From contig CM049315.1 in NCBI GenBank assembly GCA_026874595.1, positions 9,211,664 to 9,275,663 on the forward strand: a DNA stretch of 64,000 bases, given 5' to 3'. Source of the DNA: Sipunculus nudus (lineage: Eukaryota > Annelida > Sipuncula > Golfingiida > Sipunculidae). Of this stretch, positions 9,506 through 23,500 are shown piece after piece. A program made the position numbers and the translations under genes. Below the pieces are notes generated by a model that was given only the letters and a program-made list of their open reading frames with translations, did not search any database and had not been told where the DNA came from. Each line of letters opens with the position of its first letter. Position 1 is the stretch's first letter.

Positions 9506-11054
9506 CTGAAATTAAACAAAAGAAAATTGAAAGTGAAGCCATGAAAGTCTTTACATGTATTAAACAAAAAGTAATTGTTATTAAGATATTAAGATATTTC
9601 TATACCATCTGAAACCAAGTATGATATCAGGCTGATGATCTTTGAAGCACAGCCTAACTGTGTCATCTATTGAGGGAAAGTTTTGTGTCATCAGTGGAAA
9701 CAAAGATACTTTCTTTGTCATCAGTAGGAGAAATTATTTATCTGAAAAACATATCTGTGTGTCATTAACATGCAACAAATATTTTTTTCACGGGAATGAA
9801 AACTGAATTTTTGTACTATTACTATGAAGAAACAAGTCCCGTGTCATGTATCCATTTTTTATTAGTATCACATATTCAAACTAAGTGGGCATCACAGATG
9901 TGTTGATTTGAAATTCTCAATCACTATATAATGAATCATATAGTTTCAGGCCTGCCTTAGCATAGTTGTGAACAGAGCAGTAATAAACTGTATAGATCTG
10001 AATATTATTATAGCAAGTTATACTTGTTTAACACTTTGTGATAATACTATAAATTAAGATCATATTTAAGGCTAAAAATGTCACCCTTTTGTATTTCATT
10101 GGACTAATTGGAAAGTTTTTGAGTTTTCAAATATACCAGATATTTGTCTGAGGAAGAATCATGTTCAGAGCAAAATTATGAAATGAGTAACAGTTTTGAT
10201 GCCTGATTTTTAGTTGTGTCATGTTAATGGAAAACAGTGAAGGGAAAAGTGAGCCTTTATTTTGCTGTACACATTTTCAAATGTCCACTGTGTTCTTAAA
10301 TTCATAGGCATTGGTCATAAATTAAATAATTCCATTCAATAAATAAACCACATCACTGAAACTTTCTAATTCCACTGTCAAACATTACTGTGTAACAACA
10401 AGGAAAACAAGAAAACATTATGTCACTAGTGTGGAAACATGACCTGTCATTGTCACCAATAGAGACTAAAATTTAAAATATGTTGTAAGCTCCTGAGGTC
10501 AGAATACAGAACTTTAATACCCACTGAGAGTTGAGTCTGTAGCTGTGAATTTTTGTACTGTTTATTAATTATGTTTTCTAGCGGGACTGTGGTGCTTTAT
10601 CATTAATATGTACCTTTAAGAATAACAAGTCACACCTGAGAATAGGGCAGAAAGTAGATTGCTAAACACATTGCACATGCTATTCATATCAAAGACATAA
10701 AAAAAATACAATAAAAGGTGTCAAAACCAATGTTGCTATCTAGACATGATGTTTAAAATTAGAACTGAAAGCACATCATCAACAAACAGCAAGCTCCTGG
10801 TAACACCCGGTGATGGCTGGGAGTATCCATATGAAGATGGAATTCCCATTGTACAAGACCTGAACAACTGTTGTCCTGAGGACCAAACTCCAAATACAGC
10901 TGTAAAGTTGGAAATGTGCATTTTGCTTTATAATGGAACCCAATGTTCTGTGAATTCATTTAATGCTGGATTCATAAAATATCACAAAAATGTACAAAGC
11001 TTTAACCAAAAACAAATCCCATGAGGAATCTGATAAGACGCACATACCAAGGTA
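9506..11054 (-). other. Intron b-c, region without recognised elements
   Basis: Sequence upstream (in transcript sense) of the exon c acceptor. No repeat family shared with the rest of the window is visible, and the small open frames around 10736-11144 overlap on both strands without recognisable motifs. Confidence 0.55.
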
Positions 11055-12313
11055 ACAAGTGACCCATGGGTCATGACGCTCAGCCGACTGACATGTTGAT
11101 AATATGTCCTTGCACAGACAACTAATTAAAATAGGTGGCATCATTGTTGATGTATATTAGCTTAAGTTCATCAAGACCCATAAGCACAACAAATTTGATG
11201 ACAATCCAAAAAACCTTTCATGAGGAATCTGGCAATTTGTGTGTATTTTGCATTATTTCTGGGGTGCTCAAACATACCCCAAAACTCTGAGAATATAGGG
11301 TAACTGTGACCCAATTTCAGGTTTCTTGGGAGAACTTTTTAGGAACTCTCAGGATGTCAAGTTAGAAGATTCTGGGCCCCATTGTTATGATTTGTGCCCT
11401 ACTTTGGTATCAAATTTTCAATTATTCTGAGGGGTGCATATAAGCCCCATAGCTCAGAAAATATGGGTAACAGATACCTTAATTCACGTTTCCAAGGAGA
11501 CTTTTACAGATCTCCCTGGATGTCAAGTTTGAAGATTCTAGGACCAATGGTTACAATTTAAGCCCTGTTAACAGATGACCACATCTTTTAAGGTTTCAAA
11601 AATAGAAAAATAAAATAGTAAAATATAAAAAAAATACAGGTGGTGCCACAAGTCTGCAGAAACTGAAAAAATACTCAATGATCAATATCCTTGCAAAGAA
11701 TCATGGTGATCCATGCATAAGTTGTTCAGATAATTGAGCTTTTGTATCAAATTTTCTATTATTCTGGGGGGTGGGGGGTTCTTGGAAGCCCCATAGCTCA
11801 CAGGTTTTGGGTAACAGAGACCTAATTCCAGGTTTCCAAGGAGACTTTTCATGGGCCTCCCTGCATGTCGAGACAGAAGATTCTAAGTCCAGTCATCAAG
11901 ATTTGTGCACTGTTAACAAATGATGGGCATCTTTTAAAGTCTCAAAAATAGAGGAAAAAAATCGTAAAAATTGAAAAATACATGTGGCACCACCATTCTG
12001 CAAAAACTGATGTAACACCCCATGATCAATATCCATGCTAAGAATCATGGTGATCAATGCATTAGTTATTCAGATACATGACCTTTTGTATCAAATTTTT
12101 CATTAATCTGGGGGGTACTTCGGAGCCCCATAGCTTGAAGAATATGGGTAACAGAGACCTAATTCCAGGTTTCCAAGGAGACTTTTCATGGACCTGTCCA
12201 GATTTTAAGTTACGATTTGTGCCTTGTTAACAGACGGATGGCTGGATGGCCGGACGGACGACGGACAAAGTGTGATCGCTATAGCTCAGATGACTTACAG
12301 TCAGCTGAGCTAA
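11055..12313 (+). mobile_element. 'ACAAG...GCTAA' element, copy A2
   Basis: Starts ACAAGTGACCCATGGGTCAT and ends ACTTACAGTCAGCTGAGCTAA (last 20: CTTACAGTCAGCTGAGCTAA). It contains about three diverged modules of roughly 330 bp and the GGACGGACGACGGACAAAG run before the 3' end. It is a cleaner full-length copy than A1 and defines both ends. It has no open reading frame of note. Confidence 0.82.
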
Positions 12314-14216
12314 TAAAAAGTGGATCTGAATAAGTATTTTGATCAATCACATAGAAAAAGACATGAAAATGTTACATCTGTAAGATTTCATTAACAAATC
12401 TGAACATCAACAAAGCATTGCAAAAACATATTCCAGTAGGCAGATCCATAAGAAACATCAGGTTTAAAAACTAGCAGTGGACTCAAGCAATAGGTTTTTT
12501 TTCAGATATATTATCTTTTTTTAATTGTTTATGGACAGAAGGACAAAACAGACAGACAAAGATTTGCTGATGCTGGGATTTAGGAATCAATGTACCTGTA
12601 CTATACTCTAACCAGACCTTGATATTTCTAGAAAAGAAACAGGTTCACATTAATTTATTATAAATATGAAGGGTGGTTGATGGTGTCATAGCACATAGTA
12701 TAATGACCAGGAAGACAGTGTGTGTTGGCATGACTTAGGTTTATGAACGACATAAAATAACATTTATGGGTCCATATAAGCAGTAAATGACTACACCACA
12801 TATTCAAGAACAGAAGTAAAGGTAATTAAAAGTAATGGAAGGCATAGCCATATTACTAATGATAGCAAACATGATTTGTTCAGACTGCAAATTATCTGTC
12901 ATTAAAAGATGCCATAAATCAGACATGATAAAAAAGGACTGAACAAAAATCTGAGACAGGCAAAAAAAATCAGCATGTTCATGAAATAATACTTAAAACT
13001 GTTCACAGACACTGATTCAGAAGACAATCATGCCTGAGAGCAAGAGATATTTCATTCAACATAAATTGTAATGTATTCATAAAAATATATTCAACATGAT
13101 TTTTTTATGATGTCTGGAGACTGTTGTTATGGTTTTAATCTGCTGACACAACCGCCACCTGTGACACATGGAGAAATCAGACATAGCATGAAGGGCAAGT
13201 GTTATGTATTTCATAAAATTTGACAAGGAATGACTTAATGAGACTGGTAAGAAATTGAGAAGATCATTTACATGAGTTACTGAAATAACAATTTATCTAT
13301 TTAAAGGGGTTTTATTTTTTTTTACCAATGAAACAGTTTGTCTGATAGCATTTTTTATTAAATGTATTTACAAACTGTTGTTTAGTGTGGCAAATCAATC
13401 ATTAAAGACGATGAATAAAGATTTTATCAGTAATCATTTGGTAAGTATTGTTTATGATTTTTGGTTTTTTTTTTTCTCAGACAGACATCTGATATCTTTA
13501 TTCTGGTCTTATTTTTTACAAGGGTATCTTTCAGTCTTGTGTCTGTTTGTGTGTCATTGTAATTTTTGCGAAATTAAATGTTTGTAGAAATTGTGGTAGG
13601 GCTTCACGGCAGTATTTATAGTAAAATGTTATTATATTTAGTCTGAAAATGTCACTTGTTCTTGGGATTTTTAATATTTAAAAATTGGTTAGGTGTTGGG
13701 CATTGTATTTGATATTTGTGGTAATTTTTTAAAAAGTTTTTCTATTAATTTCTTATAATTTTTCTATTAATATCTATTGATATCTAATCTATTAATATCA
13801 AAGCCCTACAAGAATTCCATACTGAAACTGCATTTAAAAAAAGTAAGAATATAAAACAGGCATACTGAGTTCATGTATAATTGTAGACTAAGAGGAAATG
13901 ACATTTCCTTCAAAAAGCAACCAAGTCACAGAACTTTCCTATTTTTCAATCATAACAGGACAGAATATGTGAGAAAGACAAAAAAAATACAAATAATACC
14001 CATTTTCCAAGAAATAATCATATGGCTATCATTACAGTTGTGCGGTGATAGAGGTGATAGATTTGTCTTTCTTGAGGGTTAATAGCTGCAGACAAGGAAA
14101 TAAACTTGACACAGAGTGAGGATGTCTCACATTTATACCAATACAGACAATGTACTCAGATATCACTGGAGTAAAATAACCAGAAGATTGGGCAAATCAT
14201 ATAACAGCTAGTGGAG
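12314..14216 (-). other. Intron b-c, AT-rich, no recognised feature
   Basis: Low-complexity T and A runs (for example 13450-13480, 13720-13800). The open frames at 13378-13587 and 13873-14082 look like chance. Confidence 0.5.
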
Positions 14217-14746
14217 ACAAGGGACCCATGGGTCATGACACTCAGCTGATCATGATTGTACTATAAATGTATCACCATTGTGATACTATACTGAGTCGAT
14301 AAAGCTTAGAACATCATGGTCATGTTGGGCTTTATAAAGGAATATAATGTAATATGTGAGTAAATGATATATGAAATAATCTGACTGATGGATTAATATG
14401 GAGTAAAATATAGTGGTTTAATTTTTATTTATTTGAGAGGGGTTGAAAAAAGCAATTTATTTGAGCAAATATGAATGCAATGACAGTATACGAAGTAGTG
14501 GTATAATGATGATAAGGCTATTTGTTGTAGGATCTATAGTGTATGGAAGTCTGCCAGATTTCAATTTGACAGATTTAAGGTTAGGACTAACTATGCTGAC
14601 CAGGGGATTTATGAATTTGTGACTGTATTACATGATATCTCTTCGGTCTTGACAAGGTACATTATTTTGATGCCCACCACGTCTAAATATTACACTATAT
14701 TGACATAATTTATGGCATGTACTTAGGTACCTATGGACAAATAGTC
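14217..14746 (+). mobile_element. Truncated ACAAG-type element, copy A4
   Basis: Starts ACAAGGGACCCATGGGTCAT and GACACTCAGCTGATCATGAT. It is collinear and highly similar to 20598-21130 for about 525 bp (shared TGATACTATA.(C)GAGTC.ATAAAGC and GACAAGGTACATTATT.TGATGCCCAC). The usual GCTGAGCTAA end was not found for this copy, so it appears truncated on the right. Confidence 0.7.
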
Positions 14747-15537
14747 AACAGTACTGAAACACCTGGAAGGTTAAAATCTAAAATATTATGAAATGTAGAT
14801 AAAGTTTGAGACTCTAGGCCATGGTTGATTGATCTGATTGAAGAAATTTTTGCAAATAATATTTTGAGATCTGACCATGCGTTTCCATTGGTTACATTTT
14901 TGATAAGCTGTTGACAGTTCAACAGTTTACACATTTGTCTAATGAGATCCAATTTATTTAGTAAACCTTTTTTATCAATTTTATGATATGTATACAGTTG
15001 CCATAATGTCCCCACTCCATAGGTGGAATGACTTGATGGGGGGGGGGGGGGGTGTTATGATCAGAGTTACAATGCATCTGTATCTCTGCAGATATTTTCT
15101 TTAATTATTTAGTTTTATGCTGTAGCCATAGAGCTACTGTTCACAGTGCCAAGTAGCAAAGACTCAGTGGGGTGAAGAAGGGGATGGTGAGATTTACAAC
15201 ACCCTTGCATATGCATACAGGATATGAATTAATTCAACAATGCTTATAAGAAAAAAGGTTTATTCATGATCATTAAATATTTAAAACAGGCTGAAAGATG
15301 GAGAAACAAAGCAAATTATTTTTTCCCATTCTATTGAGCCAGGAAAAAATTAACAATATTTGAATTAATTCCTTTTTTTATTACATCATTTTTTCAAGGG
15401 TTTACAAATGTTACTATACATTTACAGTATAACATATACATGTTATTGTGAATATTTCAGTTGATTCACATTTCTAAATTGCATCAACATTTATAGCTAA
15501 TGTATCTAGTTTATAATACCTGTCAACAGAATGGGAT
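14747..15537 (-). other. Intron b-c segment with a G15 run
   Basis: A minus-strand open frame of 94 codons (14731-15015) that I could not assign lies here, followed at 15038-15052 by 15 consecutive G. Nothing else is recognisable. Confidence 0.4.
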
Positions 15538-15727
15538 GGAGGGAGGAAGGGAGGCAATTAGGGTTAGCAAGAAAGAGAGAGAGAGAGGGAGTAAGAGAGA
15601 GAGAGAGAAAGAAAGAGAGAAAGAGAGAGAAAGGAAGAGAGAGAGAGAAAGGGAAAAAGCAGGAGAGAGAGAAAAAGAGAAAGAAAGAGCGAGCTAGACT
15701 GCCAGAGAGAGAGAGAGAAAGAGAGGG
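15538..15727. repeat. Purine-rich GA/GAAA tract of about 190 bp
   Basis: The plus strand is almost entirely A and G (GAGAGAGAAAGAAAG-type motifs) with very few pyrimidines. It is an imperfect GA microsatellite. Open frames across it on both strands (repetitive Glu/Arg/Lys or Leu/Ser) are artefacts of the repeat. Confidence 0.93.
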
Positions 15728-16581
15728 TCTCTGGTAATTACTGCCTGATCCAGCCTGACCCAGACACTCACAGGGGCAGTAGGTCAGACTTGAAGGCCTA
15801 ATACACTGCATTTATACTGACCTGATGTAAAAAATCAAGACATGGTGCTTGAAAACTTATAAACTATATTTATAAATGAAAAATTTGGGTTTCTCATACT
15901 TCTAATGATGTAAGACATAGACATGAAAAAAGACAAAGGGAGGAAAAAAGGTAACATTACAAAATACAGGACACAAGTGGCTTATTTACAACAAAAAATG
16001 GTCTATGAAAAAAAGAGTAGCATTTTTTTCAATTTTTATTGCTTAATTAGTTTATACTGCATAAAATTTAGTCATTGTATAATTTGTATTTCGAATATCA
16101 GCTATATATGTATTATGTTTATTATTTTATATGAAAAGCACATGATTTATACACTCTTTGGGTGAAAAGAGTGCTTATTTAAATATGGTATAATTTCCAG
16201 AGACTTTTTTTTTTGGTGTGTTTGGTCTTTACTTATTGGCAGACTTAGTGATTCTATGAGACAGTGACAGACACAGTACTATGTAAACAAGAACTTCAAG
16301 AGAAGTATAAAAATAATTAAATCAAAGTTCCCAGGTGAAAGTAGATGTCAAAAGTCAGCTGGATGAGAGAAAATGAAGATGTAAAGACAGGTAGGAAATG
16401 GTACTACCAACCAAATAAATAACTAGCTCCCAGGGTCTGACATAAAACCTTTGCCCTCTCATTCTATGCAAAGAAAACACCTTGCAGCTGAGAACATGTG
16501 GTTGAACTCTCACCCTGGGCCAGAATCACAGAGATTTAATTATGGCACACTTTCTCCATTTAAAAACTGGCATAACTTATA
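15728..16581 (-). other. Intron b-c, no recognised feature
   Basis: AT-rich, with nothing beyond ordinary intron sequence that I can support. Confidence 0.5.
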
Positions 16582-19500
16582 AACAAGTGACCCATGGGTC
16601 ATGACGCTCAGCTGACTGGGAAGAGATTTGCAAAAGGAAATTTTATCATCAGAATGGTAGTATATACAGGCCAAGATTAAGTCTGTATATATATATCTCA
16701 AAAATAGAGAAAAAATGTGTATACTTTAAAAACTAGAATACGGTTAGCCAACAAGTGACTACGTGTATCCGCCAAAATCAGAGTGGAACGGGTGAAGTGA
16801 GGCATGGATTGAGTGGCAAGGGGAAATAGAGTGAGGTATGTTGTATATTAGCATGGATGTCTGCAGCCTAAATATGTATGTAGGTTGTGCCACCTACCCC
16901 AAATCCAGAAAGCTGTCCAAGTTGTATACATATGCGAAATTTTAGGCAGAAAAGTCAAACCACTACATGTATATGAGTGATTTTAGCCCACGGCAGACAA
17001 ATAGACAGACGCTATGTTAAAATGGTTGCAGATGGCCCCTCCAGTTTTGTGTATGATAAAGACCTATGTGAGATGTAAATACATGCACAATTTTGGCCCA
17101 ATCAGTCAAATGGTTCCTGAGATATGAGCTTGGATGTGTGCAGCATTAACTAGAATTTAGGTGGCGCCACCTGTCATAAAATCAAGAAAGCTGTCGAGGA
17201 TGTATAAACCTGCAAAAATTTTAGGCAGTTATGTCAAACCACTACAGAGAAATGAGTGATTTTAGGCCTCGGCAGACAAACAGACAGACGCTGTGCAAAT
17301 GTGCAAAAATGGTTGCAGGTGGCCCCTCAAGTTTTGTATATGATGAAAAACTTTTTGAGATCTATACACATGCACAATTTTGGCCCAATCAGTCAAATGG
17401 TTCCTGAGATATGAGCTTGGATGTGTGCAGCGTTAACTAGAATGTAGGTGACACCACCTGTCATAAAATCAAGAAAGCTGTCCAGGATGTATAAACCTGC
17501 AAAATTTTAGGCAGTTATGTCAAACCACTACAGAGAAATGAGTGATTTTATGCCACGGCAGACAAACAGACAGACGCTGTGCAAAAATGGTTGCAGATGG
17601 CGCCACCAATTTTGCGTATGATAAAGAGCTATGTGAGATCTATACACATGCACAATTTTGGCCCAATCCGTCAAACCGTTCCCGAGATATAAGCTTGGAT
17701 GTCTGCAGCGTAAACTATAATGTAGGTGGCGCCACCTGTAATAAAATCAAGAAAGCTTTCCAGGATGTATAAAATTGCAAAATTTTAGGCAGATATGTCA
17801 ATCCACTGCCGAGATATGAGTGACATTATCCCATGGCAGATAAACAGACGGACGCTGTGCAAAAAGGTTGCAGGTGGCGCCACCAGCTTTGCGTATGATA
17901 AAGAGCTATGTGAGATCTATACACAAGCAAAATTTTGGCCCAATCTGTCAAACGGTTCCTGAGATATGAGCTTGGATGTAATCAGCGTAAACGTGAATGT
18001 AGGTGGCGCCACCTGTCATAAAATCAAGAAAGCTATCCAGGATGTATACGCATGCAGAATTTCAGGTGAATAAGTCAATTCACTGCAGAGATATGAGTGA
18101 TTTTAACCCAAGGCAAATGTACAGATGGACACTGTGCAAACATGGTTACAGGTGGCGCCACCATTTTTTGTGTATGTTATAGAGCTATCCAAGGGCTACA
18201 TTTGTATAAATTTTATTTCCTGATCGGTCAAACAGTTCCCGAGATATAAGGGTTTATGTGTGGAAACAGACGCACAAATGGACGCTGGGCAGAGAGGAAA
18301 GGTCAGAAGTCAACGCAAATTGGTTAGGTACCAGTTCACATGTGACCCGATAAATGGTGTAAGTTTCGGAAAAATCTGTCTATTAGTCTCAGAGAAGTTC
18401 TCTGGAAACGAACGCCGCCGCAGCGGAGGAACCCGGTCAAAAAAATAGTATCTGCAAAACTTCTTTTTGGCAGATACAAAATTACAGGTGGCTCCACCAG
18501 TCTGCAGAAACTAATAAAAACACTTAATGGTCAATATCCATGCAAAGAATCATGGTGATCTCCGCATTAGTTGTTCAGATACTTCAGCTTTTGTATCAAA
18601 TTGTCCATTATTCTGAGGGATACTTCGGAGTCCTATAGCTTGAAGGATATGGGTAACAGAGACCTAATTTCTGGTTTCCATGGAGACTTTTCATAGGTCT
18701 CTCAGTGTGTCGAGAATGAAGATTCTAGGTCCAGTCGTTATGATTTGTGCCACGTTAACAGATGACAGCATCCTTAAAGGTCTCAAAAATAGAGGAAAAA
18801 ATCGTAATCAATCGAACAATACAGGTGGCGCCACCAGTCTGCAGAAACTGATGGAACAGCTCATGATCAATATGTATGCCGAAAATCATGACCATCAGTG
18901 TTGTAGTTATTGAGATACTGCAGTTTTTTTATCAAATTGTCCATTATTCTGGGGGTATTTTGGAGCCATACAGCTTAAAGAATATGGGTAACAGATACCT
19001 AATTTCTGGTTTCCATGGAGACTTTTTATAGGTCTCTCAGTGTGTCGAGAATGAAGATTCTAGTTCCAGTCTTTACGATTTGTGCCCTGTTAACAGATGT
19101 TCACATTTTTAAAGGTCTAAAAATAGAGAAAACAATTCGTAAAATATCGAAAAATATAGGTGGCGCCACCAGTCTGCAGAAACTGACAGAACATCTCATG
19201 ATCCATATGTATGCCAAAAATCATGACCATCAGTGATGTAGTTAATGAGATATTGAAGTTTTTGTATGAAATTTTTTACTTTTCTGGGGGGTACTTTGGG
19301 GCCCCATAGCTCTAAGGATATGGGTAACAGAGACCTCATTTCTGGTTTCCAAGGAGATTTTTCATAGACCTCTCAGAATCCCAAATTACAAGGTTCTAGG
19401 TCCAGCGGTTACTATTTGTGCCTGGTTAACGGACGGACAGACGGACGACGGACAAAGAGTGATCGCTATAGCTCAGATGACTTTCAGTCAGCTGAGCTAA
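16582..19500 (+). mobile_element. 'ACAAG...GCTAA' element, copy A3, interrupted by a Helitron
   Basis: Starts ACAAGTGACCCATGGGTCAT, GACGCTCAGCTGACTGGG and ends TTTCAGTCAGCTGAGCTAA. After about 150 bp a Helitron (16733-18474) is inserted in the A-rich TCTCAAAAATAGAGAAAAA stretch. The body resumes at ACAGGTGGCTCCACCAGTCT and holds modules whose GCCACCAGTCTGCAGAAACT motif recurs at about 18495, 18833 and 19166 (spacing near 335 bp). The module has a GGTGGCGCCACC palindrome. Confidence 0.8.
16733..18474 (-). mobile_element. Non-autonomous Helitron, copy B1
   Basis: On the minus strand it starts A|TCTGCCAAAAAGAAG and ends in CCGTATTCTAG|T: 5'-TC, 3'-CTAG and flanking A and T, the classic Helitron1 layout. 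About 8 bases before CTAG is a short stem (TAGTCA...TGGCTA). The interior is about four tandem modules of roughly 280 bp, each with two copies of GGTGGCGCCACC or a near match (for example at 17158, 17723, 18000). There is no Rep/helicase gene, so it would need proteins from elsewhere. It is nested inside element A3. Confidence 0.8.
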
Positions 19501-20597
19501 AAAACTCAACACCAGGATGACACAGGAATATACAAGAAAAAAAAAAGGATATGACATGATAGTACGTACTTTATCAGAACTTCTGTGTAGCTTAAAAAGT
19601 AATTTTTTTTTGCAAAAATGTTTTTATTTCTCATACTTCTACTAGAGCCTTCAATTGATTAACTTTAATTTAATAATTTCCACGGACTGCTTGCTTTAAT
19701 GTCCTGTGTGGACAATTTTTTTTAACTGTTACTATAGACTGCCAGTTTTCTGCTGATGCCAATCCTTGCTGTTGAACCTTAATGACTCCGTATGTAAATA
19801 ACTAAATATAGGAGTATAACCTTAAACAAATATCACGAGAGAGCAAATCTCTGCCATATTATTCCATTCTAATCTTGACACAAATTTTGACCACATCTGG
19901 GAGTATAAGTACTGCATGCATTTAAAATGGACCTAATAAGACACACGCACCTGCCCCTGCCTACAGAGAAAATATGTTTTGTGGAAACCGCCCTGACATT
20001 TTACGAGGCCACTGGAGCATGGTTATGGAACGATCTTTCCTGAAGACTATCCTCTAAGCACCTTCCAGTCAGATAAAATCATATACACCCGGGTCCCCAG
20101 AGGTCTGGTGGTCATTCACTGTCTCGCTGATATGGCCTGCTTTAAATTTACATCTATTCTTCTACATTTATATACAGGAAAAATTCTATCACTCTGGTCT
20201 CCAAGGTATAGTTGTCTGCATCAAGAAAAACTACCTTTTTATTTTATTTGTTCTATCATGGCTGCTGCCCACTACAACGGAAGTTGATTTTTCAGCTGGC
20301 ATTTTACGACTGTGATAAAATCAGAGGACCTACAAACTCTGTGACACCTTGAAATATTTTATGGTGACATTCACATAATTTTATGACTCCCCCTTTTTGT
20401 CATTCAGTGACGTCTCTATGCAAGCCCTGATATTCTGGAGTGTAATCTATTTATGCCTAACCATATTTCCTACTGTCTGGTAACACATTTTATTTTCATG
20501 GGTGACAAAAACACCAATAAATGCACAAAATTACAAAAAGGCAACAACTGATATGGCATCCAGGATATAACCAAAAAAGGAAATGAAACAACTGAAA
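19501..20597 (-). other. Intron b-c, no recognised feature
   Basis: No exon or family-level repeat seen. Confidence 0.5.
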
Positions 20598-23500
20598 ACA
20601 AGGGACCCATGGGTCACGGCACTCAGCTGATCGTGATTGGACTATAAATGTTTCTCCATTGTGATACTATATCGAGTCAATAAAGCTTATGAATATCATG
20701 TACATGTTGGGCTATTATAAAGGAATGTAATGTAATATGTGAGTAAATGATAAATGAAATTACCTGACTGATGGATTAATAGAGTCAAATAAAGTGGTTT
20801 ATTTTTTATTTATTTAGGAGGGGTTGAAAATTGTGATATATTTGAGCAAATATGAATGCAATGACAGCAGTAATAAGCAGTAGTAGAATGATGATAAGGC
20901 TATTTGTTGAAGGATCTAAAGTGTAAGGTAGTCTGCAAGCGTTCAATTTGACAGATATGATGTTATGATTAACTATGCTGATGAAGTGATTTATGAATAT
21001 GTGACTGTATGACACAATATCTCTTTAGTCTTGACAAGGTACATTATTGTGATGCCCACTATGTCTACATATTACACAATATTGACATAATTTCTGGCAT
21101 GTACATAGGTACCTATGGATGAATAGTTATACAAAATATTAAAGTATGAATATATCTGATTCATCTTGTTCTTGCTTACCAAGGCTAACTTTGGGATGGG
21201 GTTCGGAGAAGGGAAAAGTGAGGGCAGCACGAAGGTGGATGTAGAAATATTCTATTGTAATGTTTTTCATTTATATAAGAATATGAAAAGCTAAGAGGAA
21301 AGGGGCCCTCCTACTTGGTTATAGTAAAGTTCTAAATATATGATTGCAAACTAATACTCTGACAAGACTGTCATGAAGAAAAACAGTAAAAGTTTTGAGA
21401 TACTGTGTTGCATACGAAAATATACAGATGGACAGGCAAGTGGACAGAATGGACTAATACCTTTATTTCACTTTCAAGAGAATAATGCATTTAAGTTTAT
21501 ATATAATACTATTTTTTTAAGCAAATCCACTTTTTCCATTAAGAAGTTTTTATCTGAATCATTTTTTTTATTTACAGGTTTATAAATTTTTAATTAAAAC
21601 ACCTGAAAATATAAGTTAAAATATTAGAATTGTTGCAAAAGTTGCAATCATTATATATACAGAGTAAAAAACATTGGGTCATATTATGCATACACATATA
21701 TTTTATTATTTTTAAATCATAAATGTTTAAACTGATTTTAAAAGAAAATAATGCCACAACATGGCATCTACAAGAATATTCCTTGAATCACCATTAAACA
21801 GTTTTGCACATTGGAGTTTTCAGGACATGCTTAATTTTTTATTCACCAAAATAAAATAAAAGTAAATTTGATAAAATAAAACATCTTTTCAAATAAAGTA
21901 TACACACTGTTGGTTGAATGAGGGACAAACAATATCATTGTGCTAATTACTATCCCAGTTTTAATTAATTACTGGAATTAATAGTCAATTTCACACCTGG
22001 TGAAGTTTTTACTCTTCTGAAGTAAGGAATTACTTATCTCATGAACATCCACACTTTCACAGCAATACACCACTTTGTGGACACAATTAAATGTACACTT
22101 TAATCATTGTAACCTTGGTGGTTCAATACAAAATTTAAAATGTAGCATGTCCAAGAATAAAATAAAATACAGAAAAATTATAACATTCATCTAGTTTATG
22201 CACCAGCTGGGGGGATGAGTGCAGGGCAGAGGGGAAGCCTGCTAGTAGTGGCCAAGCTGGGCCAAGGTAAGCTGCCTGGGGTGGGTTACATAATGCAAGT
22301 GAAGGCTGTACTACTAGGTGGGCTAGATGTAAACAACACTTGACATGGTGTATGAAAACATGAATAAAAGCTATTCATTCCAATCAATTTCTTTTGAAAG
22401 TTCAGATTTTAAAAGATTAAATCCTTATGCATATATGCTGGGAAAATTAAATCAACAGTGCCAAAGTTGGACAAAATTTAAGGTATTGATTTTTTATTAA
22501 TGCTAATAACTTGAAAATTTTAATTTTGGGTAAACAATTGAATCTTGATTAAATAAAGTTATATTCCTGAAAAAAAGTCTCTAGATTCAGCAATTCTCAT
22601 GTTAGGTGAGTAAATATATTTCCTGATTTTTTAAAAAATTGCATTATGTTTTGGCCCATAACTTCAAAATAATACCCAATACTGACCTAATTTTTGGTAT
22701 GTTCATAGAAAATGTATAAAAGAATGTGAATACTAAATACGATCAAAAACAGATCAGTGGTTTTGATATTAGGCAGCCTTGTAGTGTAACAATGGAGTTT
22801 TTTTCCTTAATATCTCGAAGTAACAAAGTCCTAATGACCCAATTTTCGGTATGGTAGGAGATTTTGGGGACATCTAAAATTATGTCAACAGCCTGGGGAG
22901 CATAGAGATGTGCACTGAATGACCTACAGTCATCAAAGTGGACTGCTTGACAATGTAAGGGAATACAACAAGAGCCTCCAAAAAAAATTCAATAACTAGC
23001 CTAATTTTGCAGCTTTTATTTTCAAATTTCAGATTTTAACAGATTAAATCCTTATGTATATATGGTGTGAAAATTAAATCCACAGTACTAACAGGAAAAA
23101 AACGTGCCATGGCCAAAGTTGGCCAAAATTTAAGGTACCAATTTTATATTTTTGCCAATATTTAAAAAAATTTAACAGATTTTGATCTAATTTTTGGTAT
23201 ACAATTAAATTTTGATTAATTAAAGTTGTATTACTGGAAAAAAGTCCCCACCTTTAACACTTTTGGTCTTAAGTGACCAAATATCTTTCTGATTTTTTTA
23301 CAAAGTCGATTATGTTTGGGCCCATAACTTTTTTAAATTATATAATACTGACTTAATATCTGGCATGTACATAGGAACTATATAGAGGAATATTTATGGT
23401 AAATATGAAGAAAACCAGATGTGTGGTTTTGATATTAGGCAGTCCTGAAGTGTGAAAATAGATTTCTAATAAAAAATTGAGGTTTTTCCTTAATATCTCA

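Noticed and set aside
10736-11144. Open frames on both strands near 10.7-11.1 kb
   Set aside because: Four frames overlap each other without motifs; part lies in the 5' end of an ACAAG element.
14731-15015. 94-codon minus-strand open frame
   Set aside because: Composition is plausible, but there is no motif or splice context that I recognise, and its start overlaps the edge of a repeat.
15500-15811. Overlapping open frames rich in Glu/Arg/Lys or Leu/Ser/Phe
   Set aside because: Direct translations of the GA-rich tract on each strand.
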